Shown in pieces: positions 8,379-18,893 of a DNA stretch of 64,000 nucleotides. Origin of the DNA: Alphaproteobacteria bacterium (GTDB lineage: Bacteria > Pseudomonadota > Alphaproteobacteria > SHVP01); the NCBI GenBank assembly GCA_040216735.1, contig JAVJOO010000002.1:337118-401117 (forward strand). The letters run 5' to 3'. The notes under the pieces are model-generated. The model did no database searches. It was not told the DNA's origin and worked only from the letters and a program-made list of their open reading frames with translations. The position numbers and the translations under genes are program-made. Numbering within the stretch: position 1 is the first letter of the stretch; each line of letters begins with the position of its first letter.

Positions 8379-9236
8379 TTACGGGCCTTTGACCGCCAAG
8401 ATGTCGCGAACGTACTGCGGCAGCGCAAATGCGGCGCCATGGATATCTGCGTTGTAGTAGCGCGTCGCCAGCCCCGCGCCGGCAATCCGTTGCCGCATTG
8501 CCGCCGTCGGAGGGGCTGCAAGGTCGAGGCCGTTGCTGCCCCAACCCAGCGCCATGAACCCGCCATAGTAGGTGGGGACCGCGATCACGTAGAAACCATG
8601 GTGTTCGAAAACGCCGTCGAACCGTTGGGACGTCCGGCGCAATTCATCGGCCTGCAGGAACGGCACACCGTTCTGCGTCACGACCACACCGCGCGGCGCG
8701 AGGATCGATTCGCAGCGTTGGTAAAACGCCCGGGTGAACAAGCCTTCGCCGGGGCCCACCGGATCGGTCGAATCGACGATGACCAGGTCGTACTTTTCCG
8801 TCGTCTCGTTGACGAACCCGACGCCGTCGCCAACGATTACATTGGCCCGGGCATCGTCGAAGGCACCGGCGCTTAGGCGAGGCAAGAATTCTTTGCTGAG
8901 CGCAACGACCTGACCGTCGATGTCGACCATGGTCGCGCGCTCGACCGGATGGCGCAGCACCTCACGCAACGCGCCGCCGTCGCCGCCCCCAACGATGAGG
9001 ACGTTGCGCATGTCGCCCAAGGCAAACGCCGCAACGTGCACCAACATTTCGTGATAGACGAACTCGTCGGCCTCGGTCGTCTGCACGATGCCGTCCAGCG
9101 CCATGACGCGGCCGAGCGCTTCGTTCTCGAAGATCTCAACGTGTTGGAAATCCGTGTCGCCCTCGAACAATACGTTGCGGCGCGCAAAGGACTGCAACAC
9201 CGTCGGATGGAGCGTTTCACGGAACCAATCTGTCAT
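8379..9236 (-). CDS. speE: spermidine synthase
   Basis: The enzyme transfers an aminopropyl group from decarboxylated SAM to putrescine. The start is the ATG at 9236 giving MTDWFRETL, which matches the family's N-terminus; a longer frame to 9404 would run into the next gene. The 285-residue protein has DFQHVEIFENEALGRVMALDG, the SAM-binding GGGDGGALREVLRH and the catalytic-region DSTDPVGPGEGLF. No decarboxylase partner (speD) or ornithine decarboxylase lies next to it. Confidence 0.93.
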   Translation of the reverse strand: MTDWFRETLHPTVLQSFARRNVLFEGDTDFQHVEIFENEALGRVMALDGIVQTTEADEFVYHEMLVHVAAFALGDMRNVLIVGGGDGGALREVLRHPVERATMVDIDGQVVALSKEFLPRLSAGAFDDARANVIVGDGVGFVNETTEKYDLVIVDSTDPVGPGEGLFTRAFYQRCESILAPRGVVVTQNGVPFLQADELRRTSQRFDGVFEHHGFYVIAVPTYYGGFMALGWGSNGLDLAAPPTAAMRQRIAGAGLATRYYNADIHGAAFALPQYVRDILAVKGP

Positions 9237-9270
9237 ATCGTTACACCTCGTAAATACTGGGGTGGGCGAG

Positions 9271-9864
9271 TCAGGGAGACTCGCCGTAAAGGCGGGCGAA
9301 TTCGGCGCGCAGTGCGTCCATATGTGTGTTGGCCGCGTCCTGTCCGGCCGGGTCGGCCCAGACCCGGTGTTCGCCGCGGCTGAATGCCACGGCATTTTGC
9401 TCATAGAGGAATGCGTTGAACCGGTTGGCGATCCAATTATTGCGGGTCTTGGTGACCTGCGCTGGCATGCCCATCACGATCGAATTGGGCGGCACAACGG
9501 TTCCTTCGCGAACAAACGCCCCCCCGGCGACGATCGAGTTCGCACCGATGACCGCGCCATCCATGATCGTCGCGTTGATACCGATCAGACAATTGTCCTC
9601 GATGGTGCAGCCGTGAATCGTACAGTGATGGGTGATGGAGCAATGATCGCCGATCACCGTCGGTGTCGTTGCGCCCACATGGATCATGGCAAAGTCTTGA
9701 ATGTTGGTGTGGGCGCCGATGTCGATCGCGAATACTTCGGCCCGCATCGCGACATTGATCCAAACCGATGACCCCCGTCCGATTTTGACGGCCCCGTAGA
9801 TTTGGGCGGTGGGATGGATGTATGCGGCGTCGTCCACGCGCACCAACGGTCCAAAATCAGACAT
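9271..9864 (-). CDS. gamma-carbonic anhydrase-like hexapeptide-repeat protein
   Basis: A left-handed beta-helix protein of the gamma-CA/PaaY group, 197 residues, with repeated hexapeptides from about residue 15 to 135. The three metal-binding His positions of the gamma class appear present (IHVG, then THHCTIHG), so it may bind zinc and have carbonic anhydrase or CoA-related activity. Members of this family are often annotated only as transferase hexapeptide proteins. It sits just upstream of speE on the same strand, 34 bases away, and could be co-transcribed. The substrate is unknown. Confidence 0.7.
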   Translation of the reverse strand: MSDFGPLVRVDDAAYIHPTAQIYGAVKIGRGSSVWINVAMRAEVFAIDIGAHTNIQDFAMIHVGATTPTVIGDHCSITHHCTIHGCTIEDNCLIGINATIMDGAVIGANSIVAGGAFVREGTVVPPNSIVMGMPAQVTKTRNNWIANRFNAFLYEQNAVAFSRGEHRVWADPAGQDAANTHMDALRAEFARLYGESP

Positions 9865-9994
9865 CGTACCTCCCGCGACGGGCTTCGACCGGCCGCGCTT
9901 AAAGCGGAAACACTGTGGCGACCGTCACAGGGAACCGTCCCCCGCGGCAATAGGGTAACATGGGGAATTCGCGCACACCTGAAGGCAAACAGTA

Positions 9995-10414
9995 ATGTCG
10001 ACAAGCAAAAGTTTCGAGAGACGTTCGATCGGCGCCCAGACAACCATATTTGGCGAGGGGCAGCCGGGAGACAATGCCTACCTGATCGTTAGCGGCCACG
10101 TCGAAATCCGCAAGGGAACGATGTCGGACCATCCCCATGTCATCGCGGTCTTGGGGCCGGGCGACGTCGTGGGAGAAATGGCGTTGTTCGACGAACGGCC
10201 CCGCATGGCCGAAGCCGTCACCGTCGAGGACACTGAGGTAATTGTCGTCGCGCGCGACGAATTCATGAAGCGCTTGAACGAAATGAATCCGGTGATGAAG
10301 CGTATGCTTCAGATCATGGTGGGCCGCGTCCGCAGCATGACGGACGAGTTCATGAAGCGAAAAGGCGACAGCCGCTGGAGCGACGAGTCGAACGGCGCCC
10401 CGCCGTCGTCCTAA
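9995..10414 (+). CDS. single-domain cyclic nucleotide-binding protein
   Basis: A 139-residue protein consisting of one cNMP-binding (Crp-like) beta-roll and a C-terminal helix, with no DNA-binding HTH and no catalytic domain. The phosphate-binding cassette GEMALFDERPRMAEAV keeps the Gly-Glu and the Pro-Arg-x-Ala core, so nucleotide binding is plausible. The C-terminal helix contains VMKRMLQIMVGRVR and may mediate dimerisation. It is monocistronic, with tRNA-Ala in the opposite orientation downstream. The partner it regulates is unknown. Confidence 0.75.
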   Translation: MSTSKSFERRSIGAQTTIFGEGQPGDNAYLIVSGHVEIRKGTMSDHPHVIAVLGPGDVVGEMALFDERPRMAEAVTVEDTEVIVVARDEFMKRLNEMNPVMKRMLQIMVGRVRSMTDEFMKRKGDSRWSDESNGAPPSS

Positions 10415-10472
10415 CAACACCCCGGTCGCCGGCACCTACCCGCGCGGCGCGCGCCCGGCCGTTCTAGAGGGA

Positions 10473-10548
<76 letters not shown>

Positions 10549-10690
10549 CTAGCGCGGACCGGAACCCGTCCCGCGGGGGGAGAACCTAGGGCCGCTCCGG
10601 CGTCGAATCAAGCCCGACCGTACGCGATCCGATCGCCGAGGATTGTGCGGCGGTGGCCCTGGGTTCATCATGCGGAAAAGGAGGCGCCCG

Positions 10691-11845
10691 ATGGCCGAGA
10701 CCGTACCCCACCCGATGCTCCCCCAGGCCAATCACGACGAGTTGGCGGGGCAGCAGTTCGTGCAAGCCATGAAGATGCACGTATCCTCCAATATCACCGC
10801 CGGTAACCACAAGATTTACGACGGCGCGGTGCGGCCGGCGTTCGAGAAGAAGCACCGGCGGCCGCCAGAATCGCGCCACGAGGTGCGGCGGTTGATGGAG
10901 CGCGAGCCCTATCACCAGATGTGGGGATCGTTGATGCGCCTCGGCCAAGAACTGATGTGGGACACCGTGATCGACAGTGTCGATCGCCAGCTCGACGGTC
11001 TGATCGTGCGCGCCAAGCCGAAGCGGACGGTTGGGACCCTGACGCTCGACCCGACGCTCGAACAGCCGCGCTACCTCGCGGCGGTCGATCAGCACGGCCA
11101 ACCGGGTAGCTACTATACGGACACCTGCGCGGACGATGTGCGCGCCGGGGCCGTCCTCGACCGCGGCGCATCGATCTATCACTTCGGCCGGGCCGGCGGG
11201 GCTGGGATGGAGGGCCGCGGCCGCACGCTGGTCCAATTCCTGTGGGAGAAGTATCCCAGCCTGAATCCGAAAGAGATCCTCGATCTCGGCTGTTCGGTCG
11301 GCGCGAGTACCGTGCCGCTGGCGCGGTACTTCCCAAAAGCCCGCGTCCACGCAATCGATACTGGCGCGCCGCTGCTGCGGTATGCCCATGGCCGCGCCGA
11401 AGCGATGGGCATACCGATCCATTATGCGCAACAGGATGCGGCAGATCTGAAGTACCCGGACGCCAGCATGGATCTCGTGGTGTCGCTCGTGATGCTGCAC
11501 GAAACGAGCACCAAAGCGTTGCCCCAGATCCTCGACGAGTGCTACCGCGTGCTACGCCCCGGGGGCGTTGTCGTCCATCTTGAGGTGCCGGTGCGTTACG
11601 CGCACATGCCCAACCTGATGGAGCAAGTCCTGCGCGACTGGCAGACCTACTACAACGACGAACCGTTCTGGGGCCGTGTTTGTGAAACCGATTTGGTGTC
11701 GGCGCTAACCCAAGCGGGCTTCCGCGACGCCTATGAGGGATACCAACGACAAACTCTCGACCCGCGCCGGGGGGTGACCGGATTCAGCACCACCGCCGAC
11801 TCCCGTCCCGGCCATTGGTACCTCGCAACGGCGACTAAACCCTAG
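10691..11845 (+). CDS. class I SAM-dependent methyltransferase
   Basis: A 384-residue protein with a Rossmann-fold methyltransferase domain in its second half: ILDLGCSVGASTVPLARYFP is motif I for SAM binding, followed by DLVVSLVMLHE and VLRPGGVVVHLEVP. The N-terminal ~190 residues have no recognised domain. I chose the ATG at 10691 because an AAAAGGAGG ribosome-binding site sits 6 bases before it; the in-frame ATGs at 10643 and 10670 have none as good. The substrate cannot be deduced: the motif-I core resembles UbiE/type-11 methyltransferases acting on small molecules. It is monocistronic and convergent with the TIGR02300 gene. Confidence 0.75.
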   Translation: MAETVPHPMLPQANHDELAGQQFVQAMKMHVSSNITAGNHKIYDGAVRPAFEKKHRRPPESRHEVRRLMEREPYHQMWGSLMRLGQELMWDTVIDSVDRQLDGLIVRAKPKRTVGTLTLDPTLEQPRYLAAVDQHGQPGSYYTDTCADDVRAGAVLDRGASIYHFGRAGGAGMEGRGRTLVQFLWEKYPSLNPKEILDLGCSVGASTVPLARYFPKARVHAIDTGAPLLRYAHGRAEAMGIPIHYAQQDAADLKYPDASMDLVVSLVMLHETSTKALPQILDECYRVLRPGGVVVHLEVPVRYAHMPNLMEQVLRDWQTYYNDEPFWGRVCETDLVSALTQAGFRDAYEGYQRQTLDPRRGVTGFSTTADSRPGHWYLATATKP

Positions 11846-11874
11846 CGGCCGGCTTCCGAGAAGCGCGCCAGCCC

Positions 11875-12222
11875 CTAGTTACCGGGGCCGCTTTCGATGA
11901 CTTCGTCGAGATTGTCGTCGTCGTCGTCATCGTCGAGATCGACGGCGTCGTCGACATCGTCGTCGTCAACATCGTCATCGTCGAGATCGTCGACGAGCTC
12001 GTCGCCGTCGTCCTCGCCCCCTGCCGGACGCTTGCGACGGTCGTGTTTGGGCGGTGGCTTTTTCGCTTCTTTGACGACCGCTCGGGGCGCCGGACGCGTA
12101 GCCACGACGACCTTGAATTCGGTGCCGCAGCCCGGGCAAATAGCAGGCGATTTGCCCATGTCGTAGAACTTCAGATCGCAACTCTGACATTGGCACTTGC
12201 TTCCCCATTCCGGTTTCGCCAT
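11875..12222 (-). CDS. TIGR02300 family protein (FYDLN-type zinc ribbon, poly-acidic tail)
   Basis: A 115-residue alphaproteobacterial protein of unknown function. The N-terminus (MAKPEWGSKCQCQSCDLKFY) and a second CPGC pair form a four-Cys zinc-ribbon-like motif; FYDMG is this protein's version of the family's FYDLN signature. After a basic linker the last ~45 residues are almost all Asp, Val and Glu, encoded by a GTC/GAC-rich microsatellite. The start at 12222 is chosen for a GCGGAGG ribosome-binding site; a longer frame to 12285 is unlikely. The gene diverges from aroA, its usual neighbour. Confidence 0.82.
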   Translation of the reverse strand: MAKPEWGSKCQCQSCDLKFYDMGKSPAICPGCGTEFKVVVATRPAPRAVVKEAKKPPPKHDRRKRPAGGEDDGDELVDDLDDDDVDDDDVDDAVDLDDDDDDDNLDEVIESGPGN

Positions 12223-12415
12223 CGCCAGCCTCCGCTCTCCAGGAACCCTGATTTCTCTACGTTCGATTGCGGCCTGCAATGCCACGATCCCCGGGCCCTG
12301 TCAAAAGCTTTTGCGCCCATTCTGCCGCCGAAAAATCGCCGTCCTTTGGCACGGACAAACGCTGTGCTAGACAACCCCTGACGGCCCTTTGCCGCCGCAA
12401 TAACGCACTGTCGGA

Positions 12416-13744
12416 ATGACGGCCTTTCAATCGCATCCTCTTCGTACGCCGCTCCGCGGCACCATCGCCATCCCAGGCGACAAATCGATCTCGCACCGCG
12501 CGTTGATTTTTGGCGCGTTGAGCGTCGGCGAAACGACAATCGCCAACCTGCTGGAAGGCGATGACGTCTTGCGCACCGCCGCGGCGCTCCGTGCCCTCGG
12601 CGCGGCAATCGACCGACGCGACGACGGCAGTTGGAGCGTCCAGGGTTGCGGTGTCGGCGGGCTGCGCGCGCCCGCCGAAGTCCTCGATCTCGGCAATTCC
12701 GGGACCGGCGTCCGGCTCCTGATGGGAGTCGCGGCGACCCATCCGTTCGTCACCTTCTTCGGCGGGGACGCATCGCTGAGCCGGCGCCCGATGGGCCGGG
12801 TGATGACGCCCCTTGAAAAATTCGGTGCCTCCTTTGTCAGCCGTGACGGCCAACTCCCCTGTGCCGTCGTCGGCGCGCAGCGCCCGCTTCCGATCGAGCA
12901 CGAAATGACCGTGGCGAGCGCCCAGGTAAAATCGGCGATCCTCCTGGCGGGGTTGAACGCACCGGGAGAGACGAGCGTTCTCGAACGCGCCGCGACGCGC
13001 GATCATACCGAACGCATGCTGCGTGCCTTCGGCGCGGATATCCGGATCGACCGCGATGAAGCGTTCACGCGAATCACCGTGGTCGGCCAACCGGAACTTC
13101 GCGCCTCCCCCGTCACGGTGCCCGCCGACCCGTCGTCGGCCGCGTTCTTCGTCGTTGCCGCGACGCTAATTGAAGGCTCCGATGTCCTCATCGAAGGGGT
13201 CAGCATGAATCCGCTGCGTGCCGGCCTGTTCGACGTGCTGCGCGACATGGGCGCCGACATCGCCGTCGCCAATGCAACGGAAATCAACGGTGAACCGGTT
13301 GCCGATCTGCGGGTTCGGTCCGCCGCGCTGCACGGGATCGACATCCCGCCCGAACGGGCACCCAGCATGATCGACGAATACCCGATCTTGGCCGTCGCCG
13401 CCGCCGTCGCCCAGGGCGACACGGTGATGCGCGGCCTGGAGGAACTGCGGGTCAAAGAAAGCGACCGGCTGAGCGCGATCGCCCTGGGACTTGAGGCCTG
13501 CGGTGTGGGCGTCGCGCAATCCGCCGACGGTCTTGTGGTGCACGGCTGCGGCGGTGCCGTAAACGGCGGCGGACGCGTTGTGACCAACCACGATCACCGC
13601 ATTGCCATGGCGTTTGCCATCCTGGGCCTTGCCGCGCGGCACCCCGTTACGATCGACGACGACCGCATGATCGCCACGAGCTTCCCCACCTTTATGCCGC
13701 TGGCCCAGCGGCTCGGCGCATCGCTGGTGCCGCTGAACCAATGA
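12416..13744 (+). CDS. aroA: 3-phosphoshikimate 1-carboxyvinyltransferase (EPSP synthase)
   Basis: It catalyses the sixth step of the shikimate pathway, adding the enolpyruvyl group from PEP to shikimate 3-phosphate. The 442 residues contain the conserved [16 protein letters not shown] near the N-terminus, [13 protein letters not shown] (substrate/PEP loop, Gly rather than Ala at the glyphosate-linked position), and near the C-terminus [11 protein letters not shown] and [14 protein letters not shown]. It overlaps cmk by ATGA, forming the standard aroA-cmk-rpsA operon. Confidence 0.96.
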   Translation: MTAFQSHPLRTPLRGTIAIPGDKSISHRALIFGALSVGETTIANLLEGDDVLRTAAALRALGAAIDRRDDGSWSVQGCGVGGLRAPAEVLDLGNSGTGVRLLMGVAATHPFVTFFGGDASLSRRPMGRVMTPLEKFGASFVSRDGQLPCAVVGAQRPLPIEHEMTVASAQVKSAILLAGLNAPGETSVLERAATRDHTERMLRAFGADIRIDRDEAFTRITVVGQPELRASPVTVPADPSSAAFFVVAATLIEGSDVLIEGVSMNPLRAGLFDVLRDMGADIAVANATEINGEPVADLRVRSAALHGIDIPPERAPSMIDEYPILAVAAAVAQGDTVMRGLEELRVKESDRLSAIALGLEACGVGVAQSADGLVVHGCGGAVNGGGRVVTNHDHRIAMAFAILGLAARHPVTIDDDRMIATSFPTFMPLAQRLGASLVPLNQ

Positions 13745-14388
13745 TTGTGGCGATCGACGGACCGGCTGCCGCCGGCAAGGGGACGTTGGCACGCAAAATC
13801 GCGGGAGCCCTCGGTTTTGCCCACCTGGATACCGGCGCGCTCTACCGCGCCGTGGGGCTACGGGTGCTCCGGGCCGGCCAGGATCCCAGCGACCCCGAGG
13901 CGGCGCTGCGCGCGGCGCGCGCCCTCGATCCAAGCGAGTTGTCCGATCCGGCACTCCGCGACGAAGCGACCGGATCGGCGGCATCGATGGTCTCGGCCTA
14001 CCCGGCGGTGCGCGCCGCCCTGCTCGATTTCCAGCGGAATTTCGCCAAAACCCCGCCAAACGGGGCCCCCGGCGCGGTAATCGAGGGCCGCGACATCGGC
14101 ACCGTTATTTGCCCGGACGCCGATATCAAACTCTTTATCGACGCCGCGTTGGCGGTCCGGGCCCAGCGGCGTCACGGGGAACTCACCGGCAAGGGAAGCG
14201 GGATCGCCCTCGCCGAGGTGCAAGCCGAGATGGCCGCGCGGGACGCGCGCGACCGCGAACGCGCCGATTCCCCACTGCGGCCCGCACCGGACGCACACTT
14301 GCTCGATACCACGGATTTGGATATAGACGGGGTTTTCGCGGCAGCCATGCGCCTTATTGGCAACGTCGCGAAGCTGCAGGGGCGCTAA
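13741..14388 (+). CDS. cmk: cytidylate kinase
   Basis: The kinase phosphorylates CMP and dCMP. The 215-residue protein starts at an ATG overlapping the aroA stop. It has the P-loop [17 protein letters not shown], the [11 protein letters not shown] segment, the [19 protein letters not shown] region and an Arg-rich lid (ARDARDRER). The length is typical for the family. It is followed after about 130 bases by rpsA. Confidence 0.95.
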   Translation: MIVAIDGPAAAGKGTLARKIAGALGFAHLDTGALYRAVGLRVLRAGQDPSDPEAALRAARALDPSELSDPALRDEATGSAASMVSAYPAVRAALLDFQRNFAKTPPNGAPGAVIEGRDIGTVICPDADIKLFIDAALAVRAQRRHGELTGKGSGIALAEVQAEMAARDARDRERADSPLRPAPDAHLLDTTDLDIDGVFAAAMRLIGNVAKLQGR

Positions 14389-14517
14389 CCCGTCCGGCAA
14401 CACTACCAGCGGAAAGTATGGTCTCAATCCCGTGTGCTGGAAGTCCGCATCCCGCGGCTCGAGGCATCTAACCCGTTCATGGCGAACGGTTGGCCAGACA
14501 GAAAAGGATGTGAACCT

Positions 14518-16233
14518 ATGTCGGCAACGACACACGAAGCCATGCCCAACACCGGCGAAGACTTCGCCGCCCTCCTCGAAGAATCCCTCGGTGCCAACGA
14601 AGACCTCGAAGGGTCGGTAATTAAGGGAATCGTCGTTGCGATTGAAAACGACGACGCGGTGGTCGACGTCGGACTGAAGTCCGAAGGTCGGGTCGCGCTC
14701 AAGGAATTTGCACTGCCGGGCCAGCCGGCCGAAATCAAAGTCGGCGACACTGTCGAGGTCTACCTCGAACGGATGGAAAACCGGAACGGCGAAGCGGTAC
14801 TCAGCCGTGAAAAGGCGCGCCGCGAAGAATCCTGGGAAAAGCTCGAAGAAGCATTCGAAAAGACCGAGCGGGTCACCGGCCACATCTTCGGTCGCGTCAA
14901 AGGCGGCTTCACCGTCGACCTTTCGGGCGCCGTCGCCTTTCTCCCGGGCAGCCAGGTCGACATCCGGCCGGTCCGCGATGTCGGTCCCCTGATGAATTCG
15001 CCGCAGCCCTTCCAAATCCTCAAGATGGATCGCCGCCGCGGCAACATCGTCGTCTCGCGCCGCGCGGTTTTGGAAGAGACCCGCGCCGAGGCCCGTTCGG
15101 AACTTCTCAACACCCTCTCCGAGGGACAAGTTCTCGATGGCGTCGTCAAGAACATCACCGATTACGGTGCGTTCGTGGATCTGGGCGGCATCGACGGCCT
15201 CCTCCATGTCACCGACATGGCGTGGCGCCGCATCGGGCACCCCTCCGAGGTTCTGAATATCGGCGAGACCGTCAAAGTTCAGGTCATCAAAGTGAACCCC
15301 GAGAGCCAGCGCATTTCGCTGGGGATGAAGCAGCTCGAATCCGACCCATGGGATGGCGTCGAGGTGAAATTCCCGGTCAATGCCAAGTTCACGGGCCGGG
15401 TCACGAACATCACCGACTACGGTGCATTCGTCGAGCTGGAACCGGGCGTCGAAGGACTGGTCCATGTCTCCGAGATGAGCTGGACCAAGAAGAACGTCCA
15501 CCCGGGCAAGATCGTCTCCACCAGCCAAGAGGTCGAGGTCGTCATTCTCGACGTCGATGCCGCCAAACGGCGGATCAGCCTCGGTCTGAAGCAAACGATG
15601 GACAACCCGTGGGAAGCGTTCGAGGCCTCCCATCCCGTCGGCACGTTGGTCGAAGGCGAGATTAAGGGCATCACCGAATTCGGCCTGTTCATCGGCCTCG
15701 ACGGCGGCGTGGACGGTTTGGTCCATCTGTCCGACATCACCTGGACGGGATCGGGCGAAGAAGCCGCCGCCCAGTACCAAAAGGGCCAGATCGTCAAAGC
15801 CAAGGTCCTCGATGTCAGCACCGAGAAAGAGCGCATCAGTCTCGGCATCAAACAGCTCACCGACGATCCGTTCGATTCAGTCTCCGACGGCGTCGTCAAG
15901 GGCAGCACGGTGACCTGCACGGTCTCCGAGGTAAAAGAGGGCGGCATCGAAGTGACCTTGCCGACCGGCTGGTCGACCTTCATCCGACGTTCCGACCTGT
16001 CGCGCGACCGTTCCGACCAACGCCCGGACCGATTCGCACCGGGCGACAAGGTCGACGCCAAGGTGATGTCGGTCGATCCCGAGAACCGCAAGGTCAGCGT
16101 TTCGATCAAGGCGCTCGAAGTTGCCGATGAAAAAGAGGCGATGGCCCAATTCGGTTCGTCCGATAGCGGTGCAAGCCTTGGCGACATCCTCGGTGCCGCG
16201 TTGCGCGACAAGGAAAAAGCCGGCGACAAATAG
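14518..16233 (+). CDS. rpsA: 30S ribosomal protein S1
   Basis: S1 binds mRNA at the ribosome and helps translation start. I placed the start at the ATG at 14518 ([10 protein letters not shown]), with an AAAAGGA upstream; an in-frame ATG at 14434 lacks a ribosome-binding site. The 571 residues carry six S1/OB repeats, the later ones clearly recognisable by [18 protein letters not shown] and [10 protein letters not shown]. Length matches alphaproteobacterial S1. The 129-base leader after cmk holds no gene and could include a promoter or a feedback site. Confidence 0.96.
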   Translation: MSATTHEAMPNTGEDFAALLEESLGANEDLEGSVIKGIVVAIENDDAVVDVGLKSEGRVALKEFALPGQPAEIKVGDTVEVYLERMENRNGEAVLSREKARREESWEKLEEAFEKTERVTGHIFGRVKGGFTVDLSGAVAFLPGSQVDIRPVRDVGPLMNSPQPFQILKMDRRRGNIVVSRRAVLEETRAEARSELLNTLSEGQVLDGVVKNITDYGAFVDLGGIDGLLHVTDMAWRRIGHPSEVLNIGETVKVQVIKVNPESQRISLGMKQLESDPWDGVEVKFPVNAKFTGRVTNITDYGAFVELEPGVEGLVHVSEMSWTKKNVHPGKIVSTSQEVEVVILDVDAAKRRISLGLKQTMDNPWEAFEASHPVGTLVEGEIKGITEFGLFIGLDGGVDGLVHLSDITWTGSGEEAAAQYQKGQIVKAKVLDVSTEKERISLGIKQLTDDPFDSVSDGVVKGSTVTCTVSEVKEGGIEVTLPTGWSTFIRRSDLSRDRSDQRPDRFAPGDKVDAKVMSVDPENRKVSVSIKALEVADEKEAMAQFGSSDSGASLGDILGAALRDKEKAGDK

Positions 16234-16242
16234 GACGAGGCA

Positions 16243-17166
16243 ATGACCACCGACGCGGACGGGATCGTCGCCCGACGCCGCTTGCGTCGGTGGCTCGCCT
16301 TTTGGCGGGTGTCGGCACTCGTTGCCGGCGCCGCGCTTATCCTTGCGGTCGTTGCCGTCGTGACGGATTTCGATCCGATCGGCGACCGCCAGCACATCCT
16401 GCGCGTGACCGTCAGCGGCATCGTGTTCGACGATCCCTCGATTCTGGACGGCCTCGAACAAGCCGCCGAGGATGACGCGACCCTCGCCGTTCTCGTCATC
16501 GTCGACACGCCGGGCGGCACGACAACCGGCGGCGAATCGATCTACCGTGAACTGAGGCGGATCGGCGAGAACGGCACACCCGTCGTCGCCGTCATCAGAA
16601 CCGTGGGGGCGTCCGCGGGCTACATGGTGGCGTTGGCGGCGGACCGAATCTATGCCCTGGAAACCTCCATCACCGGCTCGATCGGCGTTCTGCTGGAGAC
16701 CGCCGAGGTCAGCCGATTGCTCGACCGCCTCGGGGTATCCGCCGAGACCTTCCGCAGCGCGCCGCTCAAGGGTCAACCGTCTCCTTTCCAGCCGCTGGAC
16801 GAACGCACCCGGGTGGCGACCCAATCCCTGATCGACGACGTTTACGCGTGGTTTCTGGAGATTTTTGCCGAACGCCGCGGGCTCCCGGTCGAGACCGCAC
16901 GGGGCCTAGCCGATGGCCGGGCCTACACCGGACGACAAGCGCTCGCGCTCGACTTGATCGATGCGATCGGCGGCGAGCGGGAAGCCTTGGCGTGGCTGGT
17001 CGAGACGCGCGGGATCCCCGCCGACGTCCCGGTGATCGACCTCGACCGCGACGACGATCCCGAGACATTTTTCGACCTCGTCACGGGCTTGGCCAAAAAA
17101 ACGCTTCTCTCAGAACGACTTAGGCTTGACGGCCTGATGTCGGTTTGGCACCCTGGCGAAAATTAG
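16243..17166 (+). CDS. sppA: signal peptide peptidase SppA
   Basis: A membrane-anchored serine protease that degrades cleaved signal peptides. The 307 residues contain a cytoplasmic N-terminus rich in Arg, one membrane helix (around [18 protein letters not shown]), and a ClpP-like domain with the nucleophile Ser in [17 protein letters not shown] followed by [11 protein letters not shown]. This is the short SppA form with one protease domain. It starts 9 bases after rpsA, and ihfB follows with its GTG start 44 bases downstream of the sppA stop. Confidence 0.92.
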   Translation: MTTDADGIVARRRLRRWLAFWRVSALVAGAALILAVVAVVTDFDPIGDRQHILRVTVSGIVFDDPSILDGLEQAAEDDATLAVLVIVDTPGGTTTGGESIYRELRRIGENGTPVVAVIRTVGASAGYMVALAADRIYALETSITGSIGVLLETAEVSRLLDRLGVSAETFRSAPLKGQPSPFQPLDERTRVATQSLIDDVYAWFLEIFAERRGLPVETARGLADGRAYTGRQALALDLIDAIGGEREALAWLVETRGIPADVPVIDLDRDDDPETFFDLVTGLAKKTLLSERLRLDGLMSVWHPGEN

Positions 17167-17210
17167 CCAGCAATATCAGCGCACTATGCGAAATCAAGGA
17201 GCGTGACGCG

Positions 17211-17522
17211 GTGGTCAAATCCGAACTCATCATGCGTCTCGCGGAAATGAACCCGCATCTCTATCAGCGCGATATCGAACGCATCGTGTCGACCATCTTC
17301 GACGAAATTTCGAACGCCCTCGCCCGCGGCGACCGGGTAGAGCTGCGCGGTTTTGGTGCCTTTTCAGTCAAACAGCGCGCGGCGCGGGTTGCTCGCAATC
17401 CCCGGACCGGCGAAGCGGTGCGCGTGACCGAAAAGCATGTCCCGTTTTTCAAAACCGGCAAAGAATTGCGGCAAAGCCTCAACGACGGCGACGGCGACGA
17501 CGCGACCGAATCGGCGGTCTAA
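17211..17522 (+). CDS. ihfB: integration host factor beta subunit
   Basis: IHF-beta pairs with IHF-alpha (encoded elsewhere) to bend DNA at specific sites. I chose the GTG at 17211, which gives [18 protein letters not shown] and a 103-residue protein as in other alphaproteobacteria, with AAGGAG 9 bases upstream; a longer in-frame ATG overlaps sppA. The DNA-binding signature [21 protein letters not shown] is intact. Position between sppA and the LapA-type gene is standard. Confidence 0.94.
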   Translation: MVKSELIMRLAEMNPHLYQRDIERIVSTIFDEISNALARGDRVELRGFGAFSVKQRAARVARNPRTGEAVRVTEKHVPFFKTGKELRQSLNDGDGDDATESAV

Positions 17523-17556
17523 GCCCGCGAGCCGCGTCGCGCGCCCCGATCACCCC

Positions 17557-17877
17557 ATGCGCGCCCTCTCCAGTCTTTTGACCATCGTTATCGCGGCAAT
17601 CGTGGTTTGGTTCGCGATTGCCAACCGTCACATCGTCCCGCTGACCTTCGACCCGCTCCCGCTATCCATCGAGCTCCCGTTCTTCCTGCCGATCTTGATC
17701 GCCGTCCTGCTCGGCCTGCTCGCGGGCGGCCTTATTTCCTTGCGTGCCGCGGGCGAACGGCGGGCGCGGCTGCGCCGCGCCGAGCGGCAACGCGACGAAC
17801 TCCAGCAGAACCTCGATACCGTGCGGGATAAGGGACCGGCCGGCACGAGCCCGACAACCCTCGGGCGCTCGGGCTAG
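17557..17877 (+). CDS. LapA-domain (DUF1049) membrane protein
   Basis: A 106-residue inner-membrane protein with two hydrophobic segments (ALSSLLTIVIAAIVVWFAIA and ELPFFLPILIAVLLGLLAGG) and a charged coiled-coil tail (RRARLRRAERQRDELQQNLD). This is the LapA/YciS layout; the E. coli homologue helps in LPS assembly control with LapB. No lapB gene follows here. The start at 17557 (MRALSSL) is used; an earlier in-frame ATG lies inside ihfB. Its stop overlaps the next gene's GTG. Confidence 0.85.
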   Translation: MRALSSLLTIVIAAIVVWFAIANRHIVPLTFDPLPLSIELPFFLPILIAVLLGLLAGGLISLRAAGERRARLRRAERQRDELQQNLDTVRDKGPAGTSPTTLGRSG

Positions 17878-18827
17878 TGCACCACCTCGATCGCGCCGCG
17901 GTCGCGAAAGCCCTTCCCTACCACGCGCTCGTCGATGCCCTCGAAACCGCGTTCCGCGACGGCGTGACGACACCGCTCCGCGGCCACCATGAAATTTCGG
18001 TACCGGGCGGCACCGACGGCGCCATGCTCGTCATGCCCGCTTGGAAAGCCGGGCGCTACATCGTCGTGAAAATGGTGTCCGTCTTCCCCGACAATGCCAA
18101 CCGCGGCTTAGCCTCGGTGCAGGGTATCGTCGTGCTGATCGACGCCACGACCGGCCAGCCGCGGGCGACGCTCGACGGGCCGGAGATCACCGGCCGCCGC
18201 ACCGCGGCGGCTTCCGCGCTAGCCGCCCGCTACCTTGCCCGCCCCGACGCGCACCACCTGCTGGTGATGGGTGCCGGGACGCTGGGCGGACATCTGGCCC
18301 GTGCCCACAGCGCAGTCCGGCCGATCCGGCAAATCAGCGTGTGGAACCGAACGCCGGCGCGCGCCGAAAAACTGGCCGACGACCTCCGGCGCGACGGCTT
18401 CGAGGCGGCGGCCGTTGCCCAGCCCGACGCCGCGATGCGGACCGCCGATATCGTCTCGTGCGCAACGATGTCGCCGATACCGTTGGTCCATGGCGCGTTG
18501 CTCAAACCGGGCGTCCACGTCGACGTCGTTGGTGCCTATCGCCCCGACATGCGCGAAACCGACGACGACACGGTACGGCGGGCGCGTATTTTCGTGGATA
18601 CCCGCGAGGGTGCGCATGCCGAGGCAGGCGACATCCTCCTGCCTCTAGAACGCGGTGTCATTGCCGACTCCGATATCCGGGGCGATCTCTTTTCGCTCTG
18701 CCGCGGCGCAACGACCGGGCGGGAATCAGCCACCGACATCACGATGTTCAAATCCGTCGGGACGGCCGTCGAAGACTGGGCCGCCGCCGTTCTCGCCTAC
18801 GAGATATCGTCGTCGTCGACACCGTGA
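17877..18827 (+). CDS. ornithine cyclodeaminase / mu-crystallin family protein
   Basis: A 316-residue NAD(P)-binding protein of the OCD/mu-crystallin family. It has a substrate half with GGTDGAMLVMPAWKAGRYIVVKMVSVFP and a Rossmann half with LVMGAGTLGGHLARAHSAVRP followed by VWNRTPARAEKLADDL. Relatives include ornithine cyclodeaminase, alanine dehydrogenase and ketimine reductase, which cannot be told apart here. The GTG start overlaps the stop of the LapA-like gene by one base, and pyrF starts 66 bases on, so it may be co-transcribed in this operon. Confidence 0.82.
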   Translation: MHHLDRAAVAKALPYHALVDALETAFRDGVTTPLRGHHEISVPGGTDGAMLVMPAWKAGRYIVVKMVSVFPDNANRGLASVQGIVVLIDATTGQPRATLDGPEITGRRTAAASALAARYLARPDAHHLLVMGAGTLGGHLARAHSAVRPIRQISVWNRTPARAEKLADDLRRDGFEAAAVAQPDAAMRTADIVSCATMSPIPLVHGALLKPGVHVDVVGAYRPDMRETDDDTVRRARIFVDTREGAHAEAGDILLPLERGVIADSDIRGDLFSLCRGATTGRESATDITMFKSVGTAVEDWAAAVLAYEISSSSTP

Positions 18828-18893
18828 CGCGGTTTGCCAGCGTCGAACCGCGGTGCTACACAGCCGCAGCGAACTGAGCCCCCGGGGGCCCCA

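Noticed and set aside
13858-15780. A 640-codon open frame on the minus strand opposite cmk and rpsA
   Set aside because: It runs antisense to two certain genes; in GC-rich DNA with strong third-position bias such long antisense frames are expected. The product has no recognisable motif.
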